Of a stretch of 10,668 nucleotides of DNA, positions 1 to 8,708 are shown piece by piece (the first letter of the stretch is position 1; every line of letters starts with the position of its first letter). The stretch lies in the NCBI GenBank assembly GCA_902984215.1, contig CADWAF010005443.1, forward strand, positions 1 through 10,668. The letters are read 5' to 3'. This DNA comes from Willaertia magna (taxonomy: Eukaryota > Heterolobosea > Eutetramitea > Acrasida > Naegleriidae). The position numbers and the translations under genes are program-made. A model generated the notes under the pieces. It saw only the letters and a list, made by a program, of their open reading frames with translations, was not told the DNA's origin and ran no database searches.

Positions 1-1416
1 TTTGCTAGTTAATCTTTTGCATCATAAAAACTATCTATGCTTTTAATACATTTTTTAGACTAACACCATTACAAAAAAAAACTTACAATTAATTACACTA
101 GGTGATAAATATGTGAATGTATTTTTTTAATTATAATACGTTCATTATAATTATAGCTTTTATATTTTATATTTTATACTATCAGTAATTTTTAATTTTA
201 ATTACATTATATTCCTTATTAAATATCATATTAATTTTTTTTTAGTTATTATATTTTTTTTAAAAATTTTTTTATTTTATTTTCTTTTATAATTGCAGCT
301 TATAAATTAAAATTTGAGATTTTATTTAAAAATTTTTTAATACTTCTTTAACAATGTCTTATCTTAATGTAAAATCTTAATATTTATAATTAATTTTTTA
401 TATTTTATAAAGTTTTAAATTTAAATATAATTTTATATTAGTATCTTTATATTAAAAAAATAAATTATCTTTTTAAAATTAAAACTTTTTTAAATAAATC
501 TAAAATATTTATACAATTATAAAACAAAGTTTGATTAATATTTTTAATTATCTTTTTATATTTGTAATATTATTTTATATTTTTTATATAATATTTAATA
601 ATAAGTTTTTTAAAAATTTTTAAAATTTTATATTTTTTAAATAAATATTAAACTTTTTTGTATATCTCCTAAAATAATAATACTTTTTCAATATCATTTT
701 AAAATAAATTATTAAAATCTTATTTTTATTCAAGCTTTGAAAATAAATATAAAAAAATAAAACTTTAAATAAAATAAAAACTAAAATTATAATTAAAAAA
801 TTTTTTATTATAAATATTTATAATTATAATTATTTAAAATAAAAAGAATATAATTTATTTTTTTAAATTGTTTAATATTTTAATTATTAAATGAATTAAT
901 TAAAAAATTATTTAATTTATATTTTTTATATTTAAAATATTTAAAAATTAAATATAATAATTATATTAAAAAAAAATATTATTAGTATTTTAATATAATT
1001 TTTTTAAATAAAATTTAATTTTTTTAAATTATATTATTTTTATTAATTTTTTAAATTATATTATAGTTAATACATATATAAAAAAATTTAAAAAATAATT
1101 TTTACTTTTATAAAACTTTTTTTAAATAAAATCAAAATAAATCTAAATAATAGTATTTTTTATTAATTAAAGATAATATTTTAAATATTATATTTTTTAT
1201 TTAATATTTTTTTTAACTTTAAAAATAATAAAAAAAAATCAATTAAAAAAATAATTTATTAATTAAATAATATTTTTAAATAACAAATAAAAAAAAGTTA
1301 AAAGTTAAAATTTAATTATTTAAAGAATCTAAAAAATTAAAAAAGATAAGTTTTAAAAATTTAAAAATAAATAAATAATAATACTTTATAAAATATACGA
1401 TTTAAATGAATATATA
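1..1416. other. AT-saturated DNA without a recognisable gene
   Basis: The first 120 bases are a little less AT-rich than what follows, so they may be the edge of another less extreme island to the left. From about 130 onward the sequence is almost only A and T, with short A and T runs and scattered TAA/TTA. I found no reading frame with codon-phase bias, no long tandem array and no RNA gene. Confidence 0.6.
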
Positions 1417-1608
1417 TTGAAATATTTATTATTATTATATAAATATTATTTATTATATAAAAAAACCAAAAATATTGTTATAAATAATTATATATTAAAG
1501 ATTTTGTTATATAAATTATATAAAGATAATATTAAATATAATAAAATAATTATTTTAAATATTTATTATAATTTAAAAAGATTATTAGTTTTTATTTATT
1601 TTAATTAA
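1417..1608 (+). other. Open frame of 63 codons, probably chance
   Basis: This frame opens at a TTG codon, not ATG, and ends at TAA. The translation is nearly all I, L, Y, K and N, as expected from translating AT-only DNA. G is not concentrated at first codon positions. At this composition about one codon in eight to ten is a stop, so a few open frames of this length are expected by chance in a window this size. No ATG start, domain, membrane pattern or neighbouring signal supports a gene. I list it only because it is the longest uninterrupted standard-code frame in the left flank. Confidence 0.1.
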
Positions 1609-2092
1609 GTAATATGTGTTTATAAATAAATTAAAAAGTTATTCTATAAAAAAATAAAATATTTTATAAATAAAAAAGAAAATTAATTAAATTTATTTTT
1701 GATTTATTATAAAAATAAATTAAAAATTAAAAATAAGTTTTTTTTAAAAAAAAGTTTAATTAATATTAATTATATTTAAATTAGATATAAAAAAAAATAA
1801 AAATAATTTAAATTTTAAACTTTTTTATTAAAAAAAATAATAATTTAAATAAAATAAATAATTAATTTTAATATTATTTAGATTTTCTTTTAAAAAAAAA
1901 TAAAAAAAAAAGAAAAAAAAAAGAAAAATATTAAAAAATAAAAAAAAACTAAAAAATGATAATAAAATTATATATAAAAAATAATATTATTTTAAAAAAT
2001 AAAAATTTTTTATAAATTTTATGTTTTATAATTTTAAATAAAAGATCTTTAAATATTTATTTATTTTTTATTGAATTTTAAAAAATTATATT
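1609..2092. other. AT-only spacer
   Basis: Nothing recognisable here apart from the A-tract cluster at 1891-1930, listed separately. All frames are densely stopped. Confidence 0.6.
1891..1930 (+). repeat. Phased A-tract cluster
   Basis: Consecutive A-runs of 9, 10, 10 and 5 bases are separated by single T or G bases, so the interruptions fall every 10-11 bases, close to one helical turn. Sequence of this kind is known to be stiff, curved and nucleosome-poor. Any role here is inference, and in a genome this AT-rich it may be only a slippage product. Confidence 0.6.
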
Positions 2093-2424
2093 ATGATTAA
2101 TCTTTTATCTTTAATTAATTATTATTATTATTTTCTATTAGGTTTTAAAGATAATATTAATAAAAATTTAGATGGTTTAATAAATATTAGTAATAAAAAT
2201 ATTTTATTTAAAGCTAATTCATAATTATATGTTAAATATATGAAAGGAAAATGGATTGATAATAAAAATGATTATTGATTTGAATATAAATATTGTATTA
2301 ATAATAGAAAATTAATATAAAAATATTTAAAGTTAAAAAAAATAATATAAAAATTAAAAAATTATTATTTGATGAATTTAATAATTTAAATGATTCAGAT
2401 TATGTATTAAATGATTTAAAATAA
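2093..2424 (+). pseudogene. Eroded coding relic, unidentified
   Basis: From ATG 2093 one frame runs to about 2341 with only TAA 2222, TGA 2276 and TAA 2318. It then continues one base back (codon start at 2341) to TAA 2422-2424. The switch lies at a run of eight A (2335-2342), as if one A were lost. Coding origin is suggested by G concentrated at first codon positions (GAT, GGT, GCT, GTT, GGA, GAA) and by residues unusual in random AT DNA, such as the stretch KYMKGKWIDNKNDY. The stops fit CAA to TAA and TGG to TGA changes. A pyrimidine tract followed by TTAG at 2126-2140 looks like a 3' splice site, so an exon could begin near 2141. I do not recognise the protein. An old transposon or host gene fragment is possible. 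Confidence 0.4.
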
Positions 2425-2750
2425 ATTATTTTTTTATTATTTTATATTTTTTTTATTATTTTTCTTTTTTTAATATAGAAATTATTTAATTTATATATTT
2501 ATTTACATAAAAAAATATATTCTTCAAAAATTTAATAAAAAAATAAATTAAATATGTATTTACTTTAAAAAAAACTATTATCTCATATCAAAATTAATTA
2601 TTAAAAAAAAATAATAAAATATTTTATAATATTTAAATTACTTATTAATTTATTTAATTTATATATTAGTTTATATAAAAAATTAAAAAATTTTTAATAA
2701 AAACATTCACTTTGATTGCTCTTTATTATATATTTTATTACCCTTGTTAT
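2425..2750. other. AT-rich spacer left of the element
   Basis: Very AT-rich with no coherent frame. Composition begins to rise at about 2700-2750, where short C-containing segments appear and lead into the tandem repeat and the transposon island. Confidence 0.5.
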
Positions 2751-2795
2751 TTATTAAAAAATAATTTATTAAAAAATGATTTATCAAAAAAAATT
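2751..2795 (+). repeat. Three-copy 15-bp tandem repeat
   Basis: Three adjacent 15-base units follow the pattern TTATYAAAAAATRAT: 2751-2765, 2766-2780 and 2781-2795. Units 1 and 2 differ at one position and unit 3 is more divergent. The repeat lies about 90 bases before the G+C rise that marks the transposon, so it could be a subterminal repeat of the element or flanking host DNA. Confidence 0.65.
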
Positions 2796-2922
2796 TTAAC
2801 CTTCAAAAAATATAATGTCCAAAATTTAGAAAATTATTAATTTATTATAAAAAACTGATCAAAATCATTATTTTTGATAGTCAACATCTATGTGGGGTAC
2901 TGACTTAAAAATTTATGTGGTT

Positions 2923-3012
2923 TTGTTGTAAATGATTGTTGTAACAAAATTTAGGAGAAAAATAATTCTACACATTGTTTTTCTCCATTTTTATTACAAA
3001 AAATTGTTGCAA
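2923..3012 (+). repeat. Three TTGTTGYAA motifs upstream of the transposase
   Basis: TTGTTGTAA occurs at 2923-2931 and 2936-2944, and TTGTTGCAA at 3004-3012, just before ATG 3015. The second copy sits at the start of the hairpin arm. A TATGTGG heptamer also occurs twice nearby (2889-2895 and 2914-2920). Repeated short motifs at the 5' side of a DNA transposon are often transposase binding sites. Here that is inference only. Confidence 0.45.
2941..2997. repeat. Imperfect hairpin with arms of about 20 nt
   Basis: The left arm 2941-2962 begins GTAACAAAATTTAGG and ends GGAGAAAAA. The right arm 2978-2997 is its near reverse complement. The inner nine bases (2954-2962 with 2978-2986) pair perfectly across a 15-base loop, and the outer part pairs with a two-base bulge and a few mismatches. 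It lies within the island, 18 bases before ATG 3015. It could be a subterminal structure of the transposon or a leader hairpin. Confidence 0.7.
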
Positions 3013-3014
3013 AA

Positions 3015-5020
3015 ATGACTCAGATCCCTTTAACTGTTCTTCACAAGTACTACTATGCAAAGGAAAATAACTAATATCAGGTGTACATGAATTTATATTG
3101 CAAAACATGGATTGAAAAAATTAACAAAATTTCAAACAACAAAAATACTTTAATCAACCAGGGAAATGAGGTATGGAAGAAGGTTATCAAAAATAAACGA
3201 GGTAATTTAATTAATATTCTTAACAGTAGTGAATTAAGAAATAGTTACTTTTTAATGGATAAAAATGTTCTTGTTCTTTCAACATATGGTATTTTTCAGC
3301 TAACAATAAAGAAAGTGGCTAATTTTCTTCAAGAGAAACTACAAACTGTAATTAACGATATTAATGTATTACAAACTACCCAAATATCTCTCTTAAATTC
3401 ATCTTTGAGTGAACATATCCGAGTCCAAAGACAACAGCTTATTGCAACCAAAAACGATGTTTCCAAGAAAATCAAAGCCAACAAGTTACATATAGCAGCC
3501 CAAAGACGTTATATTCAAAAAAAGAAGGTTGGTTTAATTGTTAGTATTGCAGGTAAAAAGGGAAGGAGAAGAATAGTTGATAACCTTTCTTTTGTTGTTC
3601 AAGAGGCTGTTCAAGGTAGTTCAAATGTATCGGTTCATGAAAGAAGAAGAGACCATAGCTTAACTGCTTATTTAGGTGTTGCTCAATTAGTAAGAGTTGT
3701 AAACGAGAATTTAGCAAACTAAAGAATCAAATTAAGTAAAAGCACAATTAGGAGAGCTTGTATGCCATGTCATAGAAGAAAGAGATTTACCAAGTTGTAT
3801 TACCTAACAGCAAACATAAAGCTTTTTAAACCACAAAATTCTTCTAACCTTATTCATAAAGACAGCCATTATGCACGAGCTTTAGCAAAATTTATTAGAA
3901 ACTTTGCCTATGATTTAGGAAATGAGGTATTATTCCTTAGTTTAGACAAAAAAGCAAATATTCCTCTTCATAGCCAAACAGTATCTAAGCAAATGAAATT
4001 ACTTTCAATAACTAACCAATTAGTTGATCTACTAAATCATTCATTCGGAACCGCTCATAAAGAAACTATCGGTCTAAACGTTGTATTAGAATGTGGATTG
4101 AAAAAAGAAAATAGAAACATTTCTATTGTTAACCATAGAGTGTTTGTAACATTAAGATCAAACATCATGAATCCAATAACTAAATTTGAAAATATTATTG
4201 ATGTTTTTAATGCTATAGAAAAGCTTAATGACAAATCAGGACAGGTACTATTAATCTTAATTCTTTACTTTGATAACCACTCCGAAGTTGCACCTCAAAA
4301 TTGTTTTAATTAAATGTATGGCTATTTTATTTTCAAAAAGTTTGAGTTAAATTCATTAGTATGGTGCAGCTTTTCACTAAATGACTCAAAGTTCAACATG
4401 ATTGAACATTCTATGTCTTTGATCAACCATGCAATTTAATCCCTTTTGGAGTAACACATAAGGATGATGGCTTTGAAGATGAAGCAAATAAAGCTATGGA
4501 CAAGGTTGACAAAGTTTTAAATAATTATACATTTAACGGTAAAACTTTGGAAAGTAGTTATATACCTTGTAGTACTAATGAAGAATTACAATTAGAACTA
4601 GAGTATCTCCCTAAAAAGGAAGATTTAGAAAAGTTTTTTGGAAATAAAAAGATGAAAAGTAGTGAAAAAGAAAACATTTTGGAATTACTAAGCAAAATGC
4701 ATAAACATTTCAAAAAAAGGAATGAAATTTATCAATTCTGCATTAAAAAATGTAATGACATTTCATGTTGTCCTCCAAAAAGAGCCTCAAAGTACTGGAA
4801 TTTATTGCAAGACTTCAACGGTTTCATTCTTTTATCAATACTAGGAGAAGATGGCCATTATCTAAGATATAATGAAAGACTAATAGATAAGGCTGTCAAA
4901 TTAGATGAAGGAAAATCATCAAGAAAAATTAATAGTTGCACTAAATGTAAAAAATTGTTGCATAGTGCTGTTGATGCTAAAATGCATTATTTTTGTTTAC
5001 ATAGTATCTCTATTATATGA
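3015..5020 (+). pseudogene. Transposase-like protein, broken by three TAA codons and a frame change
   Basis: I take ATG 3015 as the start because the frame from there to 4436 is open except for TAA at 3072, 3720 and 4311. The reading then moves one base back near 4437 and runs to TGA 5018-5020, about 668 codons. The true N-terminus is uncertain, since the same frame is open back to TAG 2952. In order: a predicted helical region (about residues 100-175), a basic GRRR patch, HERRR (3636-3650), SKSTIRR helix-turn-helix-like segment after TAA 3720, D in LSLDKK (codon 3945), D in LYFDNHSE (4272), E in MIEHSM (4404), a cysteine cluster ending CCPPKRA (from 4751) and a C2H2 finger (4937-5002). The order and spacing match, from memory, an unnamed multi-copy transposase-like family of invertebrates and fungi. 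D-108-D-43-E fits an RNase H-fold DDE catalytic core, by inference. No intron is needed to explain the breaks. Confidence 0.72.
4937..5002 (+). other. C2H2 zinc finger at the transposase C-terminus
   Basis: In the frame ending at TGA 5018, the residues follow C-x2-C-x12-H-x4-H exactly, starting CTKC and ending with the histidine at codon 5000. About 60 residues earlier is a second cysteine group, C-x5-CC-P-x-x-R-A, starting at codon 4751. The finger is intact and likely binds DNA or a protein partner, as in related transposases. This is a domain inside the coding region above, not a separate gene. Confidence 0.7.
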
Positions 5021-5035
5021 TGTCTCTTAATAAAA

Positions 5036-5679
5036 ATAATAAAATATAACTACATATTAAACTTAAGTTTTATTATTAATAATTTAACTAAAAAAATATT
5101 AAAACTTTAAAAATATATATAATAATAATTTTATTCAAGAAAAATTAATTATTATAAATAATAATATTTAGTCATTTAATAATTTATAAAGTTTAAACAA
5201 TATTAAAATTTTAAATATTTTAACTAATTTAATTATAATAATTACAATAAAAAATTTATAAAATAGTTTATAAAATAATAATAATAATATTATAAAAAAA
5301 TACTGTTATTATAATAATTTATTTATAAGATTTTTAAATTTAAATCTAATTAATCAAAATTTATAAAATTTATAAACTTTATAAAATTTAAACAATTTCT
5401 GTAATAAATCTATTACTTTAACAAAATTAAAATATTTATTTTATTAAATTTAAACAAAAATTATCAAAATTTTAATATTATAAAGTTTATAAATATTTTA
5501 ATTATTGATTTAAATAATATTTTAATTAATAATAATAATTTTAATAATATTGTAATCAATTTATTAAATATAATTCCCATTAGAATTAATTAATAATAAT
5601 GAATTTAAATTAAATTTTATTAATGATTTTAAATGATATTTAAAATTTATAAAAATTTTACATTTAATTAATTTTTTAA
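5036..5679. other. AT-saturated DNA right of the element
   Basis: Composition drops abruptly after the transposase stop. AATAAA occurs at 5029-5034 but means little at this AT content. Apart from the 9-bp tandem repeat at 5360-5395 I see only AT-rich filler with densely stopped frames. Confidence 0.6.
5360..5395 (+). repeat. Four-copy 9-bp tandem repeat
   Basis: Consecutive 9-base units read TTTATAAAA, TTTATAAAC, TTTATAAAA and TTTAAACAA (5360-5368, 5369-5377, 5378-5386, 5387-5395). The period of nine could preserve a reading frame, but no coding context is visible. Replication slippage is the simplest origin. Confidence 0.7.
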
Positions 5680-6133
5680 TTTTTTTCTAAACTTTATAAA
5701 AAATTTATTATAAATAATAATTTATTATTAAATGACAATTTAAATGAAATTAAATTAAAAAAAATTAAAAAAATTAATAAATATTATTTAATTTATAATA
5801 TAATTACATTAATATCTTAATTTATAATTATATTTCATGATTTTGGATTAAATTATTTAGATAATGTTAGTATAGATAATATAATTAATTTTATTAATAA
5901 TTTAAAAGTTAAAATTGATAGAGATTATAATTTAAATATTAATTTAAATAGTTTATTATATAATTTAAATATTAAAATTAATTCTAATATTTAATTATTT
6001 TAATTTAAAAATAATAGATAGTAATAATGATAATAGTTATTTTTATAATGAATTTAATATTATTAATGATTTAAAAAGATTAATTGATAATAATAATAAT
6101 AATAGAAATCAAAAGAAATATAAAGAAAATTAA
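5680..6133 (+). pseudogene. Eroded asparagine-rich coding relic
   Basis: One frame is open from 5680 to 5991 except for TAA 5818. After TAA at 5992 and 6001 the reading shifts by one base and is open from 6002 to TAA 6131. That is about 147 codons with few stops, where roughly 15 would be expected at this composition. G lies mainly at first codon positions (GAT, GGA, GTT, GAA), and C/G-containing residues form phrases such as FHDFGLNYLDNVSIDN and NDNSYFYNEFN. An in-frame AAT run at 6087-6104 encodes a short asparagine stretch, as seen in proteins of AT-rich protists and gut fungi. No family is recognisable and no ATG start is evident. It could be a decayed host gene, a transposon relic, or less likely a real gene with sequencing errors. 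Confidence 0.4.
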
Positions 6134-6374
6134 TAGATTTTAGAATTATTATAAAGTTATATTTTTGTAATTTTTATATATTTATATTTTTGTATTTTTT
6201 ATATTTTTAATAAAGTATTATATATTTATATATAATTTATTATTGTTTTTAATTTATTTTTTTATATACTTATACCACTGTAATTTAATTAATTTATATA
6301 ATGCTTTAAATTTATAATTTTAATTATTTTTTATTTTTGATTAAATTTTTATTATTGTATTAATTTTTACATGT
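6134..6374. other. T-rich spacer
   Basis: No coherent frame. The + strand is T-rich with TTTTTATATTT-like segments directly after the relic stop. I see no specific signal. Confidence 0.5.
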
Positions 6375-6491
6375 AAATATTAATAAATAAATAAGTTATA
6401 ATATAATAGTTTGGTAATTTTTATAAATATTGAAATAATTAATAAATAAAAATGATTTACTATATTATAATTTTTTTATTTATTAATATTT
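6375..6491. repeat. 31-nt inverted repeat with 55-nt loop
   Basis: The left arm 6375-6405 and the right arm 6461-6491 are reverse complements at 29 of 31 positions. The mismatches are at 6391 and 6394 and their partners. The loop 6406-6460 contains TTTGG at 6410-6414, and an inverted match CCAAA follows the right arm at 6504-6508, so pairing may be nested or derived from a larger palindrome. A match this long is not expected by chance even in AT-only DNA. It may be a small non-autonomous transposon (MITE-like) or a cruciform-forming element. Confidence 0.75.
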
Positions 6492-7791
6492 TATTATACA
6501 AAAACCAAATATAATAACTATAAAATCATATTTACTTAATAAAATAAATATAAATTTATATGTACTATATTAAATAATTATTATATTTTTTAATTTTTTT
6601 ATTATTTACATTAATATTAGAATAAATATATTATAGTTTATTTATTTATTAAAATTTTAATACATAATAATTTAATATAATAAATATAAGTTTATATTTA
6701 TTATATATAGAAATATATTATATATAATTAAAATCAAAACTTCAACTTAATTTTAAAATATATAATTATAAAAAAAAGTAAAGTTTTTTTATAAAAATAA
6801 TAATTATTAAAAATAAAATAATTAATATATTTAATATTTATAAAAATATTTTTTTTAATTATTTTAAAATAATTTATTATTATATTAAATAATTTTTAAA
6901 TTTATTTATTTTTTATATTGTTATTTGTAAATAAATAATTTAGTTTTTATAAAATTTATTTATAATTATTGAATTAAGTTTATTTTATAAAAAATAAATT
7001 TTAAATTTCTAAAAAAAATTTATTTAGTTTATAAAATTTAAAAAATTAATTAAAAATTATATAAATAATATATTAAAAAAAATAAAATATAGTTAAAAAT
7101 TATTATTTAGATGATAAATTATTAAAAAAAAATATAATAATATTAAAATTAATTATATATCTTTTTTTAAAACAAAATTAAAAATTAAAAAGCTTATAAA
7201 AAATAATAATTAAATTATAAAAATTAATTATTACTTAAATTGATTTTTATAAATATAAAAAAATATAAAATTAAATATTTATTTATAATCATTATTTATA
7301 ATTATATTAAATTTATAACAAATAATAATAATAAAAAAATTAAAAATTAAATAAAAATAATTATTTTTATAATAAATAATATAATACAAAATAAGTTTAA
7401 TTAATATAAAATAAATTTATTCATTAATATTATCAATATTTATATTAAAAAATAAATTTATTTAGAATTATTAATAATTATTTTATTATTTTTTTTATTA
7501 ATTTTATAAATTTATTGATTTTTTATTTATTTTATTTTAATTAATTAATTAATAGTAATACCAAAATGTATTTCAAATTATATTAAAAATGCTTTAAATA
7601 GATTGAATATATAAATTAAAAAAATAAATCTTCTTAAAAAAAAATAAATTTTTCTTAAAAAAGAAATTATTTTTTTATTTATTATTTAATAAAGAGTAAT
7701 AAATTAGGAAAATAATTAAATTTTATTAAAAAACAATAGTAACATTTAAAAATAATAAATAAATAAAATAATTATATTAAAATATTTTTTA
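6492..7791. other. AT-only DNA without genes
   Basis: This is the most AT-extreme part of the window. Some lines, such as 7321-7380, contain no G or C at all. Besides the palindrome at 6675-6706 I see no frame with coding phase, no tandem array and no RNA-like fold. Confidence 0.65.
6675..6706. repeat. 15-bp perfect palindrome
   Basis: Arms 6675-6689 (ATATAATAAATATAA) and 6692-6706 are perfect reverse complements around a two-base GT spacer. It lies about 180 bases right of the longer inverted repeat. Short palindromes are common in AT-only sequence, so significance is modest. Confidence 0.65.
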
Positions 7792-8265
7792 TTAATCTTC
7801 TTTCATTTTATTATCATTATTATTTTTAGTATTCTTCTTTATAGATTTAATATATTTAAAATGATATTAATATTTTATATTTTATATTATTTATAATAAA
7901 ATAATTAAAATTAAAATTCTATTTTTTTTATTATCATTATTAAAATTAATACTTGTAAACAATAAAATTTTAATTAATTCTATTATTCATAACCTTTAAT
8001 TAAAAAATCTTCAACTAAAACATTTATTTTATTCTTAATAAATAAAATATTCTTTAATTTTTTCTTATTTACCTACATTATATAACTATCTTTTCATAAT
8101 TATAATAATAAATCTTATAAATTTAAAAACAATAATAAAACATTAACTAAAATAATCAAAATTATATCTAAAAAGACAATTTTTATTTCTTTTAAATAAA
8201 ATAGAAAATATTTTAATTATTTTGTTATTATTTATATATTTTATAGAGATTTTATAAAAATAAAA
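7792..8265 (-). other. Possible minus-strand relic, frame unclear
   Basis: On the + strand C clearly exceeds G here, which on the minus strand means the purine and G excess typical of AT-rich coding sequence. Minus-strand phrases such as VEDFLIKGYE (about 7986-8015) and a lysine/asparagine-rich end before a stop at 7792-7794 look coding. However, two frames are about equally plausible and both have many stops, so no single relic frame can be defended. Confidence 0.2.
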
Positions 8266-8525
8266 AATATAATAATTTCTATTTAAAATTTTACATAAAT
8301 CTTAATAATTATTATTTTTAATAACATCATTAATAAAAATAAATAAAATATAATAATATTTAATTTTATTTTTTAAAAAACTAAATCAAATTATAATTCA
8401 CTTAAATGCCAAAAAAAAATCCATATATTAATAATATAAAAATCTTTATATTGATTATTAATTTTTTTGTTATTATTTTTAAATTTATTAATTATCTTTA
8501 AAAACATATTTTTAAAAAAATTGTA
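8266..8525 (-). pseudogene. Eroded minus-strand coding relic, unidentified
   Basis: Read on the minus strand from 8525 to 8266, one frame has only two stops (TAA at 8393-8391 and 8375-8373) in about 86 codons, and an ATG at 8507. The first 44 codons are uninterrupted. It includes two TGG tryptophans and a histidine in the phrase QYKDFYIINIWIFFWHLSEL, followed by FDLVF between the two stops, with G at first codon positions. Both TAA codons could come from CAA. The tail is hydrophobic and low in complexity and ends at TAA 8265-8263. I do not recognise the family. Together with 8557-8624 it may be part of one longer minus-strand relic. Confidence 0.35.
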
Positions 8526-8556
8526 CTACTATTAAAATTAAAATTATAAATAAAAA

Positions 8557-8624
8557 AAATTTACTATAACTTTATTATCATCTTAAACTATCACCATTAT
8601 TTCAACTCAAACTATAACTAAAAC
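8557..8624 (-). pseudogene. Short minus-strand coding-like relic
   Basis: In the minus-strand frame beginning at 8624, most G bases fall at first codon positions (GTT, GAA, GTG, GAT, GTA). It reads as valine-rich phrases such as VEIMVIV and DDNKVIVNF, broken by TGA and TAA. It is in the same frame as the 8266-8525 relic, separated by a densely stopped, T-rich stretch. It is too short and damaged to identify. Confidence 0.25.
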
Positions 8625-8690
8625 TCTAAAAAAAGAATTTTATTTTTATTAACTATTGAATAGTTTAGTAATAGTTTTAATTATAATAGT
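8596..8690. repeat. Imperfect palindrome at a strand-bias switch
   Basis: Segment 8596-8622 is an imperfect reverse complement of 8664-8690 (about three quarters identical by eye, sharing TTTAGTxATAGTTT). A perfect 7-1-7 palindrome (AACTATT-G-AATAGTT, 8651-8665) lies between them, off-centre. C exceeds G to the left and G exceeds C to the right, so the bias flips here. It could be the centre of a decayed inverted duplication or of head-to-head genes. Confidence 0.45.
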
Positions 8691-8708
8691 TTTATTAAAT
8701 AATTTAGT

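Larger units (their letters stand above)
2881..5035 (+). mobile_element. Decayed DNA transposon, unnamed transposase family
   Basis: The island is marked by a sharp composition change, from well under 10% G+C outside to roughly 30% inside, beginning near 2880 and ending within about 20 bases of the coding stop at 5020. It holds a single long coding region for a transposase-like protein, with upstream hairpin and short repeated motifs that may be transposase binding sites. I compared the two edges by eye and found no convincing terminal inverted repeat or target-site duplication, so the ends are composition-based estimates. The contrast with the flanks suggests the element arrived after the surroundings had drifted to very high AT, or came from a less AT-rich donor. 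The broken coding frame means this copy cannot make its own full-length protein if the standard code applies. Confidence 0.6.

Noticed and set aside
1417..1608. 63-codon open frame as a real small gene
   Set aside because: TTG start, no first-position G bias, only AT-type residues, and a length expected by chance at this composition.
3723..4495. Introns explaining the breaks in the transposase
   Set aside because: The sequence on both sides of TAA 3720 and TAA 4311 reads on in the same frame with family-like residues, leaving no room for an intron. The break near 4437 needs only one base.
5021..5045. AATAAA as a polyadenylation signal after the transposase
   Set aside because: AATAAA-like strings occur throughout this AT-rich window, so position alone is not evidence.
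7792..8265. A single coherent minus-strand gene
   Set aside because: Two frames compete and both have many stops. Apparent continuity needed a slip at an A-run, so only a low-confidence compositional note is kept.
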